A DNA stretch of 26,237 bases from JAQWUY01 sp049615605. Its GTDB lineage: Bacteria; Pseudomonadota; Alphaproteobacteria; JAQWUY01. The notes under the pieces are model-generated. The model had not been told where the DNA came from. It worked only from the letters and a program-made list of their open reading frames with translations, and did no database searches. Of this stretch, positions 24,180 through 26,237 are shown piece by piece. Position numbers and translations under genes: made by a program. Each line of letters begins with the position of its first letter. The stretch's first letter is position 1. The stretch spans positions 1 through 26,237 of the forward strand of contig JBMZFW010000013.1 in NCBI GenBank assembly GCA_049615605.1, given 5' to 3'.

Positions 24180-25403
24180 ATGAGTCAAAATATGACAGTT
24201 GGACAAGTTGCTAAAAAATTTAATGTTTCTAAAGAAACTATTAGGCGATGGGATAACGATGGAAAGATTAATTCTGAAAGAGATCCTAGAAATAATTACA
24301 GAAAATATACAAATGAAATATTTGATCAATTGGATTTTCCATTTGAAGCTTCACAAAAAATAGATCATAAACCATTAAGAAAATATAACAGTATTGAATT
24401 GTTTGCTGGTGCAGGTGGTTTAGCACTGGGATTACATAATGCAAAAATAGAACATGTATTATTAAATGAATTTGATAAAACAGCTTGTGAAACATTAAAA
24501 GTAAATATGCCAAAATGGAATGTGGTTTGCGGTGATGTTGCAGATATTGATTTTAAAGAACATCGCGGCAAAGTTGATATTTTAACGGGTGGATTCCCTT
24601 GCCAAGCATTTAGCTACGCAGGCAAAAGTTTAGGCTTTGAAGATACAAGGGGAACACTGTTTTTTGAATTTGCTAGGGCAATAAAAGAAGTTAAGCCAAC
24701 AATTGCAATGGGTGAAAATGTTAAAGGTTTATTAACGCATGATAATGGCAAGACATTGCAAACAATGAAAAATGTTTTACAAGAACTAGGATATGTTGTT
24801 TTAAAGCCAAAAGTATTAAAAGCAATATTTCATAAAGTACCACAAAAAAGAGAACGATTAATATTAATTGCTGTTAAAAAAGAATTTGCAGATAAGGTAC
24901 AATTTAAATGGCCTAACCCTTGTGAAAAAATTTATACAATGAAAGATGCCTTAATGGCTGGCAAATTATTCAAAACAGATGTACCTAAATCTGATGGTCA
25001 AAAATATCCAGTAAGAAAAAAACAAATAATGCAAATGGTGCCAGCAGGTGGATATTGGAGGGACTTACCTATTGAAGTTCAAAAAGAATATATGAAGGGT
25101 TCTTTTTATTTAGGTGGTGGTAAAACTGGTATGGCAAGAAGAATAGGTTGGGATGAACCTTGTTTGACATTAACTTGTGCCCCAGCACAAAAACAAACAG
25201 AAAGATGCCATCCTGTGGAAACAAGACCTTTAACAGTCCGTGAATATGCAAGGGTGCAAACATTCCCTGACACTTGGAAATTTGCAGGTAGCTTAACAGC
25301 AAAGTATAAGCAAATTGGAAATGCTGTACCTGTTAATTTAGCACATGAACTAGGAAAATCATTAGTTGATTTATTAAATCAGGTAGAAAAATTAAAAAAA
25401 TAA
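24180..25403 (+). CDS. C5-cytosine DNA methyltransferase with N-terminal MerR-like HTH
   Basis: Residues 1-55 form a MerR/excisionase-type helix-turn-helix (TVGQVAKKFNVSKETIRRWDNDGK). The rest is a complete type II m5C methyltransferase. Motif I is ELFAGAGG with F75, motif IV GGFPCQ has catalytic C141, motif VI ENVKG has E179, motif VIII QKRER has R224 and R226, motif IX is RPLTVREYARVQTFP and motif X is QIGNAVPV. It methylates cytosine in the target of the adjoining nuclease and so protects host DNA. The HTH probably represses or adjusts transcription of the unit, as known for M.SsoII and M.EcoRII. The ATG at 24180 has AAAAGGA; a GTG one codon earlier is less likely. AT-rich arginine codons (AGA/AGG) dominate, unlike nqr. 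Confidence 0.93.
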   Translation: MSQNMTVGQVAKKFNVSKETIRRWDNDGKINSERDPRNNYRKYTNEIFDQLDFPFEASQKIDHKPLRKYNSIELFAGAGGLALGLHNAKIEHVLLNEFDKTACETLKVNMPKWNVVCGDVADIDFKEHRGKVDILTGGFPCQAFSYAGKSLGFEDTRGTLFFEFARAIKEVKPTIAMGENVKGLLTHDNGKTLQTMKNVLQELGYVVLKPKVLKAIFHKVPQKRERLILIAVKKEFADKVQFKWPNPCEKIYTMKDALMAGKLFKTDVPKSDGQKYPVRKKQIMQMVPAGGYWRDLPIEVQKEYMKGSFYLGGGKTGMARRIGWDEPCLTLTCAPAQKQTERCHPVETRPLTVREYARVQTFPDTWKFAGSLTAKYKQIGNAVPVNLAHELGKSLVDLLNQVEKLKK

Positions 25404-25433
25404 TTAAACATATTTATAGAATCGTATTATTAT

Positions 25434-25455
25434 TTCCTTATAACTTTATAAGGAA
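25434..25455 (+). repeat. Palindrome covering the ribosome site of the nuclease gene
   Basis: The 22 bases 25434-25455 are symmetric at 10 positions on each side of the central CT (TTCCTTATAA and TTATAAGGAA). The second arm contains AAGGA (25450-25454), the only ribosome site for the nuclease ATG at 25463. In RNA the hairpin would hide that site, and in DNA it could be an operator. Confidence 0.7.
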
Positions 25456-25462
25456 TATATTT

Positions 25463-26167
25463 ATGACTAAACCATATAATTTAGAAAAAGTAGAAAATGT
25501 TTTAAGGGAATTGTTTTTTGATAGATGGCAAGAACAAGAAAATAATCTTTATGAAAACAATCTAGATCCATTTTCTGCAGTTTTATCTTCTGCAAAAAAT
25601 AATATGAGTATAGAGAATTGGTTTAAATTAGAAGAAACTAGACAAACAGGGTCAACAGATCAAAATAATATTGGAGAATTGCACCAAAAATTAATATCAT
25701 GTTTTGATGGTGTTGAAGACTTAGGAACTGGTGGATTTCTTGACACTGTTTCAGTAAGTAAAAAGATAATTGCAGAAATTAAAAATAAGCATAATACAAC
25801 AAAAGGAAATCATAAAAGGGAAATATATGATGATATTTCTTCTAAACTGTCTACGTCAGAGTATAAAGGATTTACGGGGTATTATGTTGAAGTAATACCT
25901 AAAAGGCCTAATAGATATAATAAACCTTTTACACCATCAGACAACAGAACAAAAACGAAAAGACCTCTAAATGAAAAAATAAGAGTAATAGATGGTATTT
26001 CTTTTTATGATTTAATATCTGGGCAAGAAAATACATTGAAAATGTTATTTAATGATATTATAAAAATTATAAATAAATTAATGGCAGAGTATAATATGCC
26101 ATCAGAAAATTTTTCTTCAGAAGAATTTAAAGAGTTATTTGACAAAGTATTTTTTGGATCTGAGTAA
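25463..26167 (+). CDS. Eco47II-like type II restriction endonuclease
   Basis: The 234-residue protein resembles the Eco47II/Sau96I-type nuclease family (PF09553). It has NIGELHQKLIS in the first half, then a PD-(D/E)XK core with D94 in GGFLDTVS and E105-X-K107 in AEIKNKHNT, followed by the family-like GYYVEVIPKRP. If it keeps the specificity of the family it would cut GGNCC. That is inferred from resemblance only. It lies 59 bases after the methyltransferase gene in the same direction. Arginine codons are AGA/AGG almost throughout, consistent with acquisition by transfer. The ribosome site is embedded in a palindrome, a likely control point that delays the nuclease until the methyltransferase is present. 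Confidence 0.75.
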   Translation: MTKPYNLEKVENVLRELFFDRWQEQENNLYENNLDPFSAVLSSAKNNMSIENWFKLEETRQTGSTDQNNIGELHQKLISCFDGVEDLGTGGFLDTVSVSKKIIAEIKNKHNTTKGNHKREIYDDISSKLSTSEYKGFTGYYVEVIPKRPNRYNKPFTPSDNRTKTKRPLNEKIRVIDGISFYDLISGQENTLKMLFNDIIKIINKLMAEYNMPSENFSSEEFKELFDKVFFGSE

Positions 26168-26169
26168 TT

Positions 26170-26237
26170 TTACTTATCCAATTTCTTGCGTAATTTATCA
26201 GAAGATTCTTTGTCAATTTGTGTTCCGCAGGTAAGGC
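26170..26237 (-). CDS. C-terminal end of an unidentified minus-strand gene
   Basis: The minus strand is open from the right edge to a TAA at 26172-26170 and reads LTCGTQIDKESSDKLRKKLDK. The charged helical end looks like a genuine protein C-terminus. It would converge on the nuclease gene with only two bases between the stops. The product cannot be named from 21 residues. Confidence 0.4.
   Translation of the reverse strand, partial: LTCGTQIDKESSDKLRKKLDK

Noticed and set aside
1..26237. CRISPR arrays, tRNA and rRNA genes, transposases
   Set aside because: No regularly spaced repeats, no cloverleaf or rRNA signature and no transposase motif were seen on either strand.

Overview
The window is chromosomal DNA of low G+C content from a Gram-negative bacterium. 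It most resembles an uncultured, probably host-associated alphaproteobacterium. The grounds are the mnmG-rsmG-parA-parB order, a parS site embedded in the 5' part of rsmG, an outer membrane type I secretion set (TolC, ABC, HlyD), and a complete Na+-translocating NADH:quinone reductase. The exact lineage is not decided by the sequence.

Left part (1-4309, minus strand): mnmG and rsmG form one operon that ends in a strong intrinsic terminator whose stem contains the rsmG stop codon. parA-parB follow from their own promoter. parB is cut by the window edge. A perfect 16-bp parS lies inside rsmG, and two one-mismatch parS sites lie in the long non-coding stretch 4310-5256. That stretch is also full of AT repeats, a tandem direct repeat, a perfect inverted repeat and alternating purine-pyrimidine tracts. 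It separates leftward from rightward genes and is a candidate centromere/origin region.

Middle (5257-17974): a short-form S-adenosylhomocysteine hydrolase (ahcY) with its own terminator is followed by a three-gene type I secretion operon. The ABC exporter of that operon carries about 200 extra residues between its C39-like domain and its membrane domain. A convergent minus-strand pair (homocysteine S-methyltransferase and a HyuA-type hydantoinase/oxoprolinase subunit), an orphan TAXI-type periplasmic binding protein coupled to an unknown 80-residue protein, a folE-DUF3253 pair and yidD complete this part. ahcY makes homocysteine and the methyltransferase consumes it, so both belong to the methyl cycle.

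Right part (18114-26237): nqrABCDEF is complete and closely packed, with its redox residues (FMN-threonine motifs, Fe-S cysteines) visible, and it ends at a strong terminator. apbE and nqrM, which usually accompany it, are not in the window. Next comes a two-gene type II restriction-modification unit. It has a C5-cytosine methyltransferase fused to an N-terminal MerR-like helix-turn-helix, and an Eco47II-like nuclease whose ribosome binding site lies in a palindrome. Its arginine codon use differs from the nqr genes, which suggests a mobile insertion. The last bases hold the C-terminal 21 codons of an unidentified minus-strand gene.

The most original material is the self-regulation architecture of the restriction-modification unit, the parS/repeat-rich non-coding region, the enlarged ABC exporter, and an over-represented GATAGGGGG word.
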